Counted from the stretch's first letter, positions 33,099 to 41,844 are shown. The stretch is DNA of 64,000 nt from Acrocarpospora corrugata (GCF_009687845.1 NZ_BLAD01000058.1:55363-119362), one strand, 5' to 3'. Program-made: numbers and translations. The notes: generated by a model not told the origin, from the letters alone.

Positions 33099-34554
33099 TC
33101 ACCCTTGTGGGATGGCGGGCCCAGTGAGCTCGATCTTGATGGCCAGCAGGCCGAGGGCTTCCTTCTCCGGGCCGTAGATGCGACGAATGTTGGCCAGCTG
33201 CTGCTCGCGGGGGCTGTCGGGAATGACGTTGGCGGGCCCTTCGGCATCGAGCATCTGCTCGAAGCTGCCGTAGTGGGCCACCCGCTTGACGATGGTGAGG
33301 ACGTCGTCGTGGCCACACACGAACCGGATGTAGTCACCGGCCTTCAGGGTGCGCAGGTTGGGGTACTGCACGCGCACCTCAATGGTCTTGCGACCGGCGG
33401 CGACCAGGTCGAAGTAGCGGCGGTAGAGGTTCATCTCGCGGGCGCGCACATTTGTGGGGCTCGCGGATCGTGCGGTCATGACACGGTCCAGTTCCTGGGT
33501 GGTGTAGGAGCGGTAGAAGTGCTTGGGGTCAGCGAGTATCTTGCCGACCAGCCAGACCATGGCGTCGACGTAGTCGTCGACGCTGCCTGGCCATTCGGTG
33601 ACGTCCAGCATCCAGGGCTTGGCCCCCGGCGGCGGTGGGACCTTCCCGTCCCTGATCAGCGACTTCGACAGTTTTGCGCCGGTGTCGGTGAGAACCATCG
33701 GGGTGAACACCCGTGGTGGCGGTGCCAGGCCGGGCAGCTGGGCGAAGGCCTCATCGACGAGCTGGCAGCCATAGGCCCAATCGCCGCCCTTCACCATCAC
33801 CGACAGCGTGACGTGATCACGGACGGCCAGCCGCTCCTTGACCAAGTTCCGATAGAGAGTAGCCAGGTCCAGATAGGCGGCGGTGACGGCGACCTCGTAG
33901 TCGCCGTGATCGGTGCACACCGCCGCGAAGTCGGGCGCCCCCAGACCCGGTCCGTAGCAGCCGGGTGCGCTCAGCACGTTTCTCGGCACACCCGCACTCC
34001 GGGCACGGCAGCCGCAGGTGGACCTGGCCATGGGAAGGCGCCAGCGGCCAGCGAATCTGGTCCGGACGGCCGAGCGTGGCCAGGAACTCGTGGCGGAAGG
34101 CAGGGTCGGACTGCTGGGCGGAGTACGTCTCGATCTCGTAGTCGACGCCGGTCGCATCGGCCAGGGAGTCGAACATTCCCCGGTAGTACTTACCGATCAG
34201 GTCGCCGACCGCGTCGGCGCCGAGAGCGTGGAAGTAGGTCTGCTGGTAGGCGTGGTGCGTCTCGGGGTCCAGGCGGACATCGTGGGGTGCATTGTCCAGC
34301 GCACCGAAACGCACTACGGCGTCCACGTTGAAGGTGCGCTTGGTCGCCTTGGCGAGCAGGAACGCCGCCGTCTGCACCAGTGAGGTGCCCAGGTGCGGGG
34401 CGCCGTTGATCTGGGTGCCGACGCAGAAAGCGACCCGGTCGGGATTGGCGGCCTGCAGGCGGGGCCGGACCATGTCGACGCTGCGCAGCATCGCGTTGGC
34501 CAGCACATTGTTCGGGCTGATGATATCCACAGGGTCGGTACGGCCGGCCATCAT
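33099..34554 (-). pseudogene. Class I lysyl-tRNA synthetase-like protein fused to ASCH domain (one frameshift)
   Basis: N-terminal frame (34554 to about 33940): class I aminoacyl-tRNA synthetase core with HIGH-like NGAPHLGTSLVQT, a FALDN-like GALDNAPHDVRLD stretch and a zinc-knuckle-like CPECGCAEKRAERT. C-terminal frame (about 33945 to 33099): AAVCTDHGDYEVAVTAAYLD, a KMSKS-like GAKLSKSLI, and an ASCH domain at the end (MNLYRRYFDLVAAGRKTIEV, AGDYIRFVCG). The frames join by a one-base shift in the G/C run at 33935-33943. Intact length would be about 485 aa. Both signatures are present, so adenylation of lysine or a relative is plausible, but no anticodon domain is seen. It follows the AAA_28 gene by 13 bases. 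Could be a sequencing error in a live gene. Confidence 0.75.
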
Positions 34555-34567
34555 CAACACCTTCTCC

Positions 34568-35140
34568 TCACGGCGCGGGGACGGGCAGTTGAGCCAGCAC
34601 GAAGTCGACGCGACGGCTGCTCTCGTCTGCGGGGACGAAGATCGGTCGGTACCTGGCGTCGTAATAGCCCTGGATGATCAGCTCGTGAACGCGGCGGATC
34701 TCCCGTTCCTTGGCCCACACCAGGTCGTCTTCGGAGCCGAAGTCATCGAGCCGGTCGAGCACGAACACCGCGTCGTAGCGGTAGATCCGCGCGGCCTCCT
34801 CCAGTTCGGGGTAGAGGCCCAAGCCGAAGAAAGCGTCCCAGCCGTATCCGTCGGGGATGCCGCGGTTGTAGAAGCGCAGCCCGCGCTTGTGCTCGCAGTA
34901 TTCGGCGACGAACGCCGCCAGGACGTCGCGGGAATAGTCGCGCCGATCGGCCACCTGCAGATGGCGGCCGAGTCGGTCGCGGTGCTTCCGGTAGATCTCT
35001 CGCGCGGGTTCGCCTTCGGTGGCCGGGATGGCGCGCGCCTGGAGCTCTGCGAGCACGGCCTCCTTGCCCGCGGACGGGCCGCCGGTGATCACGTAACGAC
35101 GGGGCGGGGTGGCCGGGTTCAGCAGTTGATCGAGACTCAT
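34568..35140 (-). CDS. AAA_28-type P-loop NTPase (nucleotide kinase-like)
   Basis: A 190-aa P-loop protein of the AAA_28 / NadR-kinase-like group. Walker A is YVITGGPSAGKEAVL (residues 16-30), unusual in having Glu where Ser or Thr normally contacts magnesium. Other family parts are EPAREIYRKH, FYNRGIPDGYGW (the DRG-like substrate motif), YDAVFVLDRL (Walker B-like) and REIRRVHELIIQGY. Its ATG overlaps the upstream gene stop (ATGA). Members phosphorylate small molecules or nucleosides; here it sits between an unknown protein and a synthetase-ASCH protein, so it may act on the same substrate. Confidence 0.8.
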   Translation of the reverse strand: MSLDQLLNPATPPRRYVITGGPSAGKEAVLAELQARAIPATEGEPAREIYRKHRDRLGRHLQVADRRDYSRDVLAAFVAEYCEHKRGLRFYNRGIPDGYGWDAFFGLGLYPELEEAARIYRYDAVFVLDRLDDFGSEDDLVWAKEREIRRVHELIIQGYYDARYRPIFVPADESSRRVDFVLAQLPVPAP

Positions 35141-36072
35141 GCCTGTTCCTGTTCATCGTCGCTGAGCTGATGATTGCGGTCGGCGCCATGGCCGGTCAGC
35201 GCCTGCCGCCAGGAAGCGGCCAGGTCAGGGCCGCCGCGGGCGGTGGCCAGGCGGGCAGTGAAATCGGCCCGGCCCTCAGCTGGGTCGGCGAGTTCGGCCA
35301 GCAGGAGTTCCTGGGTCGGAGTGAGGCTGGGGGTCCAGCCGGCGAACGAGGCGAGCTCGGCCGGGCCGAGGGCGGTCGCCGGGTTCAGCAGGACCGCCCC
35401 GTAGGCAGCCTGGTAGGAGCGGGCGGCGTGCAGAACCTGGGCATGCCGCCACAGTGCGGAATTGGTGGCATCGGTGACCTCATGCTCGGCGGCGGTCATG
35501 CTGACCAGTCGGGCGACGGTCAGCAACTCTGCGCGCAGTTGGTAAACCGCCCCCCACAGCACGGCCAGGACGTGCTGGTGCTCGGCGGCCTCCCACGCGA
35601 ACACATCCGCTGGCAGTACCAGCCTCCTGCTGGCGCTGTGCAGTTCGGGCGGCTGCGCATGCCTGGTGGCGAACTGTTCGCTGTCGCGGCGCAGCTGCCA
35701 GGCGATCAGCTCGACCAGCTTCGGCTCGATCCGTTTGCGGAAGTGATGCACTTCGTAGTCCGCCGCCGCGGCCGCCGCCGCTCTGCGCGCCGTCAACGTC
35801 GTACCCGACGTTGTGGCATCGGCTCCGAACAACAGCCGGGTCGCCGCCGCGAGCTCGCCGTTCTCCAGCCGGTCGAGCTGCTCACGCAGCAGACCGTCCA
35901 GCGCCCGCGCCCGGCTGTCCGACTGCTCTGGCCGCTGAGCGCGTGCCTTCACCCCGAGCAACCCGAGCAGGGACGGCCCGCACTGATCCGCCCGGACGGG
36001 CAGCCCGGCGCGGAGCAGCACGCGAATCTCCTCCGGTAGCTCGTCGCTCGTCGCGACATCTGGTCGGGTCAT
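35137..36072 (-). CDS. Uncharacterised protein heading the AAA_28/synthetase-ASCH operon
   Basis: A 311-aa soluble, mostly helical protein with no signal peptide, rich in Ala, Arg, Glu and Leu. The middle contains YEVHHFRKRIEPKLVELIAW and FAWEAAEHQHVLAVLWGAVY, with several His residues (HHF, EHQH, TAAEHEV, WRHAQVLHAARSY) that could form a metal or catalytic site. I recognise no family. It is the first gene of a three-gene unit coupled by ATGA to the kinase-like gene, with a 23-bp tandem repeat just upstream. Confidence 0.7.
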   Translation of the reverse strand: MTRPDVATSDELPEEIRVLLRAGLPVRADQCGPSLLGLLGVKARAQRPEQSDSRARALDGLLREQLDRLENGELAAATRLLFGADATTSGTTLTARRAAAAAAADYEVHHFRKRIEPKLVELIAWQLRRDSEQFATRHAQPPELHSASRRLVLPADVFAWEAAEHQHVLAVLWGAVYQLRAELLTVARLVSMTAAEHEVTDATNSALWRHAQVLHAARSYQAAYGAVLLNPATALGPAELASFAGWTPSLTPTQELLLAELADPAEGRADFTARLATARGGPDLAASWRQALTGHGADRNHQLSDDEQEQA

Positions 36073-36090
36073 GACCCCAGCATCTCAGAG

Positions 36091-36134
36091 ATGCCCAGGA
36101 AAAGCCCACATCTATGCCCAGGAAAAGCCCACAT
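36091..36134. repeat. Two tandem 21-bp direct repeats upstream of the cassette
   Basis: A 21-base unit starting ATGCCCAGGAAAAGCC occurs at 36091-36111 and again at 36114-36134, identical, with a 23-bp period (about two helix turns). It begins 18 bases before the start of the 311-aa gene (36072). Identical tandem copies at this position suggest a double regulator site or a recent duplication; no matching copy was noticed elsewhere in the window. Confidence 0.7.
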
Positions 36135-36437
36135 TCTCCAGGAACTCGTCACAATGAGAGCAAGTCGCCGGTGCGGCACGCGTGCAGTCAGCGTTCGTAC
36201 GCTGTTGGTTGATCAAAGTCACCGCTATCGCATTGCTGGCCGGCTCGCCCCGCCCAGGCGCGCCGATATCAGCTCGGAGATCGGCGAGTACGGCGAAGTA
36301 ATGGTGCCGCCGCTGGCTGGCATGCCGTACCACGAGAAGGGTGAGCCTGGCCGGAGACGCAACACGGTAGCCGGGTAGGCAATCGACGTGGGCGCGGCCA
36401 GGGCATGGACGGGGAGGTAATGCGCGCCCGTCGCGGG
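36135..36437. other. Spacer without a supported gene
   Basis: About 300 bases between the tandem repeat and the end of the secreted-protein gene. A minus-strand frame at 36112-36333 has no ribosome binding site and no recognisable protein. A short hairpin GCCCG-TCG-CGGGC (36426-36438) abuts the stop of the secreted-protein gene and might help termination. It should also hold the promoter of the 35-36 kb cassette. Confidence 0.4.
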
Positions 36438-36860
36438 CTAGAAGCGCTTGTGGACCTCGTTTGACTTGACTGTGTATCTGGAGCCATTCGGTCTGACGAA
36501 CCTGTTTTCCGTGTAGACCTCGTCGCTGCCGGTGAAGTCCTCGTCGAAGTAGGCTCCGACCGTGGTGAAGGTGTGGTTCATGGTGGGGTATCTGAAGTCG
36601 ATGTTGAGGTAGTCGTCGACGTCGGGCCAGTCGGCTCCCCAGTAGACGGACTGTACGAGTTTGTCGCTGGGCGAGGCGGGTGCGCAGTTGTTGTTGGCTC
36701 GCCAGAAGCCGGGGCTGTAGGCGTCTGCGGTGATGGTCAGGACGCAGCGTCCTGACGCGGCCCGCGCGGGCGCGGTCATGGCGGCGATGGCCGTCAGGGT
36801 GGTGAGCGCCGCCAGGGTGGCCATTCCCACGGCCCGCTTGCGGGTCGCGAAAGTATTCAT
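36438..36860 (-). CDS. Secreted hypothetical protein
   Basis: A 140-aa protein with a typical signal peptide (basic MNTFATRKRAVGM, hydrophobic core to about residue 33, cleavage after ARA-A). The mature part of about 105 residues begins SGRCVLTITADAYSPGFWRA and has aromatic-rich segments VYWGADWPDVDDYLNIDFRY and FTTVGAYFDEDFTG; two cysteines could pair. ATG 36860 is preceded by GAGGAAC. The fold looks beta-rich, similar in style to small actinobacterial exoproteins, but I recognise no family. About 210 bases separate it from the propeller gene on the same strand. Confidence 0.75.
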   Translation of the reverse strand: MNTFATRKRAVGMATLAALTTLTAIAAMTAPARAASGRCVLTITADAYSPGFWRANNNCAPASPSDKLVQSVYWGADWPDVDDYLNIDFRYPTMNHTFTTVGAYFDEDFTGSDEVYTENRFVRPNGSRYTVKSNEVHKRF

Positions 36861-37071
36861 GATTGTTCCTCTGGGTCTCAGTGTGTGCGCCAGCGGATCC
36901 GATGGCAGCTCACGTAGCTTGGGGCCGGTGCCTTTAAGCCTGATTGCGGCCCGCTTGCCGACGGTGTGGCGAACGAGCTCACCGAGAAGGGCCGGCGGCT
37001 GTTTTGGATGCACGCCTCGACCTCGCCGCGGCATGCGCGGTTGCCTTTGGAGTGGCCTCTTCGCGCCGTTT

Positions 37072-39261
37072 CTAGTGCGGGGCCGGTGTCACGACGTGGA
37101 CGCGGTGTCTGCTGTCCAGGACCATCGCGCACGGCAGGCCGTGGAGGAGGTTTTCGAGTCTTCCGCTGGTGATCGTGGTTGTGGGGGATGGGGGGTCCCA
37201 GCGGGACCATCCTCCGCCTGTCGTGGAGGTCAGCCAGAGCTGCTGGTCGATTCCGATGACCGCGATGAGGGAGGCCGCGGGGTTCCCCGGGTCCTGCATG
37301 GTGCCGATGGCGCCGCGTGGGCGGGCGTCGGCGGGGCGGCCGTGGGCGGTCCATTGGGAGGTGCCGTCCGGGGACCAGCGGTGGCTCCACACCTGGCCGC
37401 TTGGCGAGCCGAGTACGACGATGCCCAGCGTGGCGGAGCCGTTGGGGACCGACACGTCCGAGACGCCGATGCCGGCGACGATCTTCTCGGTGGGGGCGGG
37501 GGTGCGCAGGTCGATCCAGCGGGAGGTGGCGCCTTCGGGGAGGTTGAGCCACAGGTGCCCGTCGCCGGTGATGGCGGCGGCGACGGTGAATCGGCCCGTG
37601 GCGGAACCGGCGGGTTGCGCGCCGACGATGTCGAAGATCAGTTGGCCGGGGGGTACGCCGCGATCCGTCCAGAGCCATCCGTTGTCGGTGCGGGAGCGCA
37701 TCCAGAGTCGTCCGTCGTCGGCCAGTACGTGAACGATGGGGGAGGCGAAGGGCGGCTTTCTGAGCGAGATCGGGGGCACGCCCGCATTGATCGATCTGCC
37801 GGGTGGGGCGCCGTGGTCTACCCAGGTCCAGTTCTCGGCGCGGTCGGCTGTCCGCGCCCACAGATGGCCGTCGCTGCCGATCGTGAATATCCAGGTGCCG
37901 CCGGGCGGCGTGCCTTTGGGAAAGGCGAAGAGTCCTACGCCGGCCGTACAGGTGACGCCTGGAGCGGGGCGGCCGTGGTGGGTCCAGAATTCGAATCGGC
38001 CGATGAAGCCCGCGCCGGGGTCCATCAAGCCGGTGCCGGGGCGGCCCAGCACCCGGCCGTTCCACAGTGCGCCGTTCTCGTCGAGTACGGAGATCGCGAC
38101 CGGGAGGGCCGAGGAGTCAGGCTCGGGGGAGTCGTGGTAGGCCCCGACGATCGAAGTCACGGAGCCGGGCAGGCCGTGGACTTCCCAGCGCGCGCCGCCG
38201 GCGTCCGTCTCCAGGGTCCACAGATCGGCATCCCTGGAGATGCCGGCGGTCAGCACGCGTTCCCGGCCGTCGGCCGTGGTGATTTCGACGGCGGAGGTCA
38301 GGTCGACGTCGGACGGTGTGGCACCCAGGTCCTGCCAGCCGCCGGTCAGCGTACGGGTCCAGACGTTGTTGAGGGCGCGGGCCATGATGACGGGTTCGCC
38401 GGGCCTGGGGTCGGGGCCTTTGGCCACGACTACGGCCGAGACGATGAAGCCCGAGTCGCCCGGGGCGTCCGGCTGCCCGAGATCGAACATTCGCCAGTCC
38501 CGGCCCGAACCGATGAGCATGTCAGCGGTGCCATTGAAGGGCATGGGAACGGCGCAAGCTTGGAGTCGCCCGCTGCCGTCCAGGAAGGCGGTCACCGTCA
38601 GTGCGGACATGAAGCCGGGGACCGAGCCGACGGGATCGATCCAGGTCCAGAGCGAGTTCTCGGGTATGGCGACCTTGAATCTGAACTCGAGGCTCTCGCG
38701 GTCGCTCGCCAGGGCGAAGACGTGCGGTTGCGGGTCCGACCCGGGTGCGATGGAGGCGAAGACCGTCGAGAGATCCCAGGCGACCCAGTCGGTGTTCACG
38801 GCGATGGGGAACCAGACGGCGTCAGGGTGGAGGCCCTGGCGTATCCACGGCCGTCCGGCCGGACTGCTGATCACGAGTGTATGCCTGAGCCCGGCGCCCT
38901 GGCGGATGGCGCTCGCGTCGCCGGAGACCGTGGAGAAGCGCGGCTCCACATCCGGCGCCGGGCCGAAGAGCGCGGTCCACGGCGTAGCCGCCCCTGGCGG
39001 GCGCAGCCAGGCTTTGACGTCGCCGCCCACCACGACGGGCACGACCCCATCCGACCCGTCGACGGGGACCAGCGCCGCGTCGGGCACGTTCTCGGCCCCG
39101 GGCGGGACGCCGAGAAACTCCCACCGCCATCCGGCTCCCGTACGCCTGCGCAGGTAGAACTGGCCACCCGCGGTGCCGGCCGCGATGGTGGCGGCGTCGC
39201 CCACCTGCGCCCACCTGACCTCGCCGGGACCGCCGAGCCTGGTCCACGCCACGGCCGCCAT
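37072..39261 (-). CDS. Large tryptophan-rich beta-propeller protein
   Basis: A 729-aa protein made almost wholly of repeated propeller blades of about 50 residues with the pattern (I/V)xSDGHLW-x-R...WxWxDHGxPPG. Examples are FTIGSDGHLWARTADRAENW, VLADDGRLWMRSRTDNGW and AITGDGHLWLNLPEG. The repeat style is like fungal fucose-lectin/PLL or tectonin-type propellers, suggesting carbohydrate or surface binding. I see no signal peptide and no catalytic domain. ATG 39261 gives MAAVAWTRLGGPGEVRW; the longer frame lacks an RBS. Function is inferred only at the level of the fold. Confidence 0.75.
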   Translation of the reverse strand: MAAVAWTRLGGPGEVRWAQVGDAATIAAGTAGGQFYLRRRTGAGWRWEFLGVPPGAENVPDAALVPVDGSDGVVPVVVGGDVKAWLRPPGAATPWTALFGPAPDVEPRFSTVSGDASAIRQGAGLRHTLVISSPAGRPWIRQGLHPDAVWFPIAVNTDWVAWDLSTVFASIAPGSDPQPHVFALASDRESLEFRFKVAIPENSLWTWIDPVGSVPGFMSALTVTAFLDGSGRLQACAVPMPFNGTADMLIGSGRDWRMFDLGQPDAPGDSGFIVSAVVVAKGPDPRPGEPVIMARALNNVWTRTLTGGWQDLGATPSDVDLTSAVEITTADGRERVLTAGISRDADLWTLETDAGGARWEVHGLPGSVTSIVGAYHDSPEPDSSALPVAISVLDENGALWNGRVLGRPGTGLMDPGAGFIGRFEFWTHHGRPAPGVTCTAGVGLFAFPKGTPPGGTWIFTIGSDGHLWARTADRAENWTWVDHGAPPGRSINAGVPPISLRKPPFASPIVHVLADDGRLWMRSRTDNGWLWTDRGVPPGQLIFDIVGAQPAGSATGRFTVAAAITGDGHLWLNLPEGATSRWIDLRTPAPTEKIVAGIGVSDVSVPNGSATLGIVVLGSPSGQVWSHRWSPDGTSQWTAHGRPADARPRGAIGTMQDPGNPAASLIAVIGIDQQLWLTSTTGGGWSRWDPPSPTTTITSGRLENLLHGLPCAMVLDSRHRVHVVTPAPH

Positions 39262-39352
39262 CAGTGCGCCCCTGTGCCCACGGGGTAACTTTAGGTCAAC
39301 AGGCCGTGTATCGGACCATCCGGCAAGGATCGGTTTTTCACTGCGGCGACTG

Positions 39353-39754
39353 TCAGCTGCGGAGCGCGGTGAGCAGCACCAGCACAAGTGTGATCACCGC
39401 GAACAGGCCGTGCCCGATCACGACCGCGACCGGGAAGGCTCGCTCCGCGGGCGCGTCGGCGGCGGTGGCGTCGCCCGCGCGGGCACGGAGCCAGCGGGCC
39501 AGCATGACGAAGCCCAGCAGGGCGACGGGCAGCAGGATGACGAAGGCGACCCAGGCGAGCGCGTCGATGTCCGCGATCACATAGACGATCCACACGATCA
39601 GCCCGGCGGCGGCCAGCAGGAAGTGGCCGAAGAGCACCGGGGCGGGCAGGTGGGTCGGCCGCTGGCGGAGCCCGCCGCGGGATATCCAGATGCCCAGCAT
39701 GACGAAACCGCCCACCGCGGTGATCAGCCAGGTGATGAGTGCGGCGATGCCCAT
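39353..39754 (-). CDS. Four-helix membrane protein, unknown function
   Basis: A 133-aa protein with four transmembrane helices (about 3-23, 41-62, 66-88, 108-130) and a short charged loop RWLRARAGDATAADAPAERA before the last helix. The GHxL motif appears twice (FGHFLLAAAGLIVW and IGHGLFAVITLV), suggesting an internal repeat. It lies eight bases after the DUF2231 gene on the same strand, so the two form an operon. No function known. Confidence 0.75.
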   Translation of the reverse strand: MGIAALITWLITAVGGFVMLGIWISRGGLRQRPTHLPAPVLFGHFLLAAAGLIVWIVYVIADIDALAWVAFVILLPVALLGFVMLARWLRARAGDATAADAPAERAFPVAVVIGHGLFAVITLVLVLLTALRS

Positions 39755-39762
39755 GATTGCCC

Positions 39763-40278
39763 CTATTCGTTATGTGTGACGGTGAAACCCCGCGCCTGGG
39801 TCGCCTCGTCGGCCACCCGTACGCCGTACAGAAAGGCGAGCTTGCCGCCCAGGAAGCCGGCCGCCGACAGGGCGGCCAGGCTGATCACCGACAGGGCGAT
39901 CTGACCCACGCCGACCGCGTGCAGGTGATCTCCCGCCAGCCGCCAGGCCCACGCCGCCGCGTACGCCGCGGTGACGGCCAGGTTCAGGCTCATGTGCACC
40001 AGGCCGGTACGGAAGGCGGGCGTGCCCTGCTTGATGGCCAGCAGGTCGAGGAACCCGAACATGGCGGCCACCAGCGCGCCGAGCACGCCGATCGCGATGA
40101 GCCAGAGCGAGCCCTCGGCCAGGAAACGCGGCTCCTTGACCGCCTGTGACGCCAGATCGAAGACCAGGCTGGTCACCCAGGCGCCGATCGGGACGGTCAC
40201 CAGGATCGGATGCAGCGGATGCCCGTAGGGCCCGGCGAGCACGCTCACCGGATCCTTGCCTCGGCCCGGCTCGGCCAT
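39763..40278 (-). CDS. DUF2231 family membrane protein
   Basis: A 171-aa protein with four transmembrane helices. The family signature GHPLHPILVTVPIGAWVTSL (residues 19-38) is present, followed by FGFLDLLAIKQGTPAFRTGL and a last helix pair. Histidines in HPLHP and VHMSLN could bind haem or metal, as proposed for related YlaJ/DUF2231 proteins, but the function is not established. First gene of a two-gene unit, divergent from the HTH/Cys regulator at 40390, which is its likely regulator. Confidence 0.88.
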   Translation of the reverse strand: MAEPGRGKDPVSVLAGPYGHPLHPILVTVPIGAWVTSLVFDLASQAVKEPRFLAEGSLWLIAIGVLGALVAAMFGFLDLLAIKQGTPAFRTGLVHMSLNLAVTAAYAAAWAWRLAGDHLHAVGVGQIALSVISLAALSAAGFLGGKLAFLYGVRVADEATQARGFTVTHNE

Positions 40279-40389
40279 CGGATCCCCTCCCTATTTCACT
40301 AACAAGTCTTAGCGATATTGCGTGACAACGTCAATGCACATGGCGATATATCATGTTTTGCCCGGGGCAATCGGTGTTAATCTAGGCAG

Positions 40390-41094
40390 GTGACCCCCGA
40401 TCCTGAAGCGCTGGAAGCGGTCGCCGTGCTCAGCGACGACCTGCGCCGCCGCATGTACGCGTTCATCCGCAGGGCCGGCCGCCCGGTGACGCGGGACGAG
40501 GCCGCCGAGAGCGTCGGGATCTCCCGCAAGCTCGCCGCCTTCCATCTGGACAAGCTCGTCTCCGTCGGCCTGCTCACCGCCGGTTACGCCCAGCCGGGCG
40601 GACTGCGCCGGGTCGGCCGCGCGCCGAAGGTGTACGAACCGGGCGGCGCGCAGGTCCAGGTGAGCATCCCGCAGCGCGAGCACGAGCTACTGGCCGGAAT
40701 CCTGCTGGACGCACTCCGGCTCCAGGAACCGGGCGAGAACGGGCGGGAGACCTCGATCCGGGTGGCCGCCGGGCGGGGCCACGACCTGGGGACGGCGGAA
40801 CGCGCCGACCTGAAGCCCGGCCGGCTGGGCGCGGAACGCGCGCTGACATACGCGGGCCGGATGCTGGAACGCCACGGCTTCGAACCGGTACGCGCGACGC
40901 ACACCCTGGTCCGGCTGGAGAACTGCCCCTTCCATCCACTGGCCGCCAAGGACCCCGACCTGGTCTGCGCGATCAACCACGCCTTCCTGGCCGGCTTCCT
41001 CTCCGGCCTGGGCGCCCCGACCGTCCACGCGATCCTGGCCCCCCGTCCCGGCTCCTGCTGCGTAGAACTGAGCACCACCGGGACCGCCAGCTGA
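40390..41094 (+). CDS. HTH regulator with C-terminal cysteine-rich sensor domain (SufR-like)
   Basis: A 234-aa protein. N-terminal winged HTH (about 14-65: RRRMYAFIRRAGRPVTRDEA, then AESVGISRKLAAFHLDKLV) of the ArsR/DeoR-like group used by SufR-type regulators. The C-terminal domain carries Cys/His in ENCPFHPLA, LVCAINHAF and a terminal GSCCVEL, a pattern that may bind an iron-sulfur cluster or metal. GTG 40390 starts almost without leader: only GGCAG precedes it. It is divergent from the DUF2231 gene and ends one base before the ChaA remnant. Confidence 0.82.
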   Translation: MTPDPEALEAVAVLSDDLRRRMYAFIRRAGRPVTRDEAAESVGISRKLAAFHLDKLVSVGLLTAGYAQPGGLRRVGRAPKVYEPGGAQVQVSIPQREHELLAGILLDALRLQEPGENGRETSIRVAAGRGHDLGTAERADLKPGRLGAERALTYAGRMLERHGFEPVRATHTLVRLENCPFHPLAAKDPDLVCAINHAFLAGFLSGLGAPTVHAILAPRPGSCCVELSTTGTAS

Positions 41095-41095
41095 G

Positions 41096-41680
41096 TCAGG
41101 GATTGGCGGCGAGGAAGAGGAAAGCCGCGCAGATGGACAGGTGAAGGCCGGCCTGCAGCACGGTGGCGCGGCCGGGCATGATCGTCAGGATCCCGACACC
41201 GGCGGTGAGGGCGAGCAGGACGATCTGGGTCGGGCCGAGGCCGAGCAGCAAGGGGCCCGTGGAGCCAGATGGAGGAGATCGCGATGGCGGGGATGGTCAG
41301 GCCGATGCTGGCCATGGCGGAGCCGAGGGCGAGGTTGAGGCTGATCTGGACGCGGTCGTGGCGGGCGTTGCGGACCGCGGCGAGGGTTTCGGGGAGCAGG
41401 ATCAGCAGCGCGATGGCGACGCCGACGACGCCTTGGGGAGTCCCGCGTCGGCGACGGCGGCCTCGATGGTGCGGGATTCGACTTTGGCGAGGCCGACGAC
41501 GGCGGTCAGGGCGGCGACGAGAAGCAGGAGGCCGCCAGGGCCAGCAGCGGCACGACGACGGTCACCCGGCGCAGGGACGAACCGGGCGAGGCGACTGGTG
41601 GCGGCGGCAAGATGTCCCCTTCGGTGCGGTGGCGACGCCCGAATTCGAGACCCATCAGGCCCGCGCCTCTCCTTGGACGG
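41096..41680 (-). pseudogene. Truncated and frameshifted ChaA-type cation:proton antiporter
   Basis: Reading the minus strand, the C-terminal half of a Ca2+/H+ (CaCA, ChaA-like) antiporter can be pieced together: RVTVVVPLLAL, LLLLVAALTAVVGLAKVES, RTIEAAVADAGLPK, then GVVGVAIALLILLPETLAAV, RHDRVQISLNLALGSAMASI, GLTIPAIAISSIWLHGP, and LLLGLGPTQIVLLALTAG to a stop at 41096. The frame changes near 41254 (C run), 41435 and 41530. The N-terminal half is absent. The NLALGSAMASIGLTIP motif is the conserved alpha-repeat of the family. This is a true pseudogene. Confidence 0.75.
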
Positions 41681-41844
41681 ATTATCTCCTCGCAGCTCAG
41701 CGCGCTCTGCTTGCCCACGGGCCTTTGGAACAATCATCGACTGGTCATAGCCCGGCGGCCGTTCCGTCACGCCATCCTGGATAAGTCAGAACAATTCCGG
41801 ACCCCTCAGCCTGCCCGGACCGCCCGAAGAACTGCGAGGACGGC

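Noticed and set aside
36112..36333. 73-aa minus-strand frame in the 36 kb spacer
   Set aside because: No ribosome binding site, poor codon bias and no recognisable motif; it also runs into the tandem repeat.
40320..40389. Inverted ATTGC / GCAAT elements as operator of the Cys-rich regulator
   Set aside because: The half-sites are short and widely spaced, and alternative pairings are equally good, so I could not support a site.
41163..41784. Plus-strand frames of 171-195 aa opposite the ChaA remnant
   Set aside because: They are shadows; the minus strand gives consecutive ChaA motifs in shifting frames.
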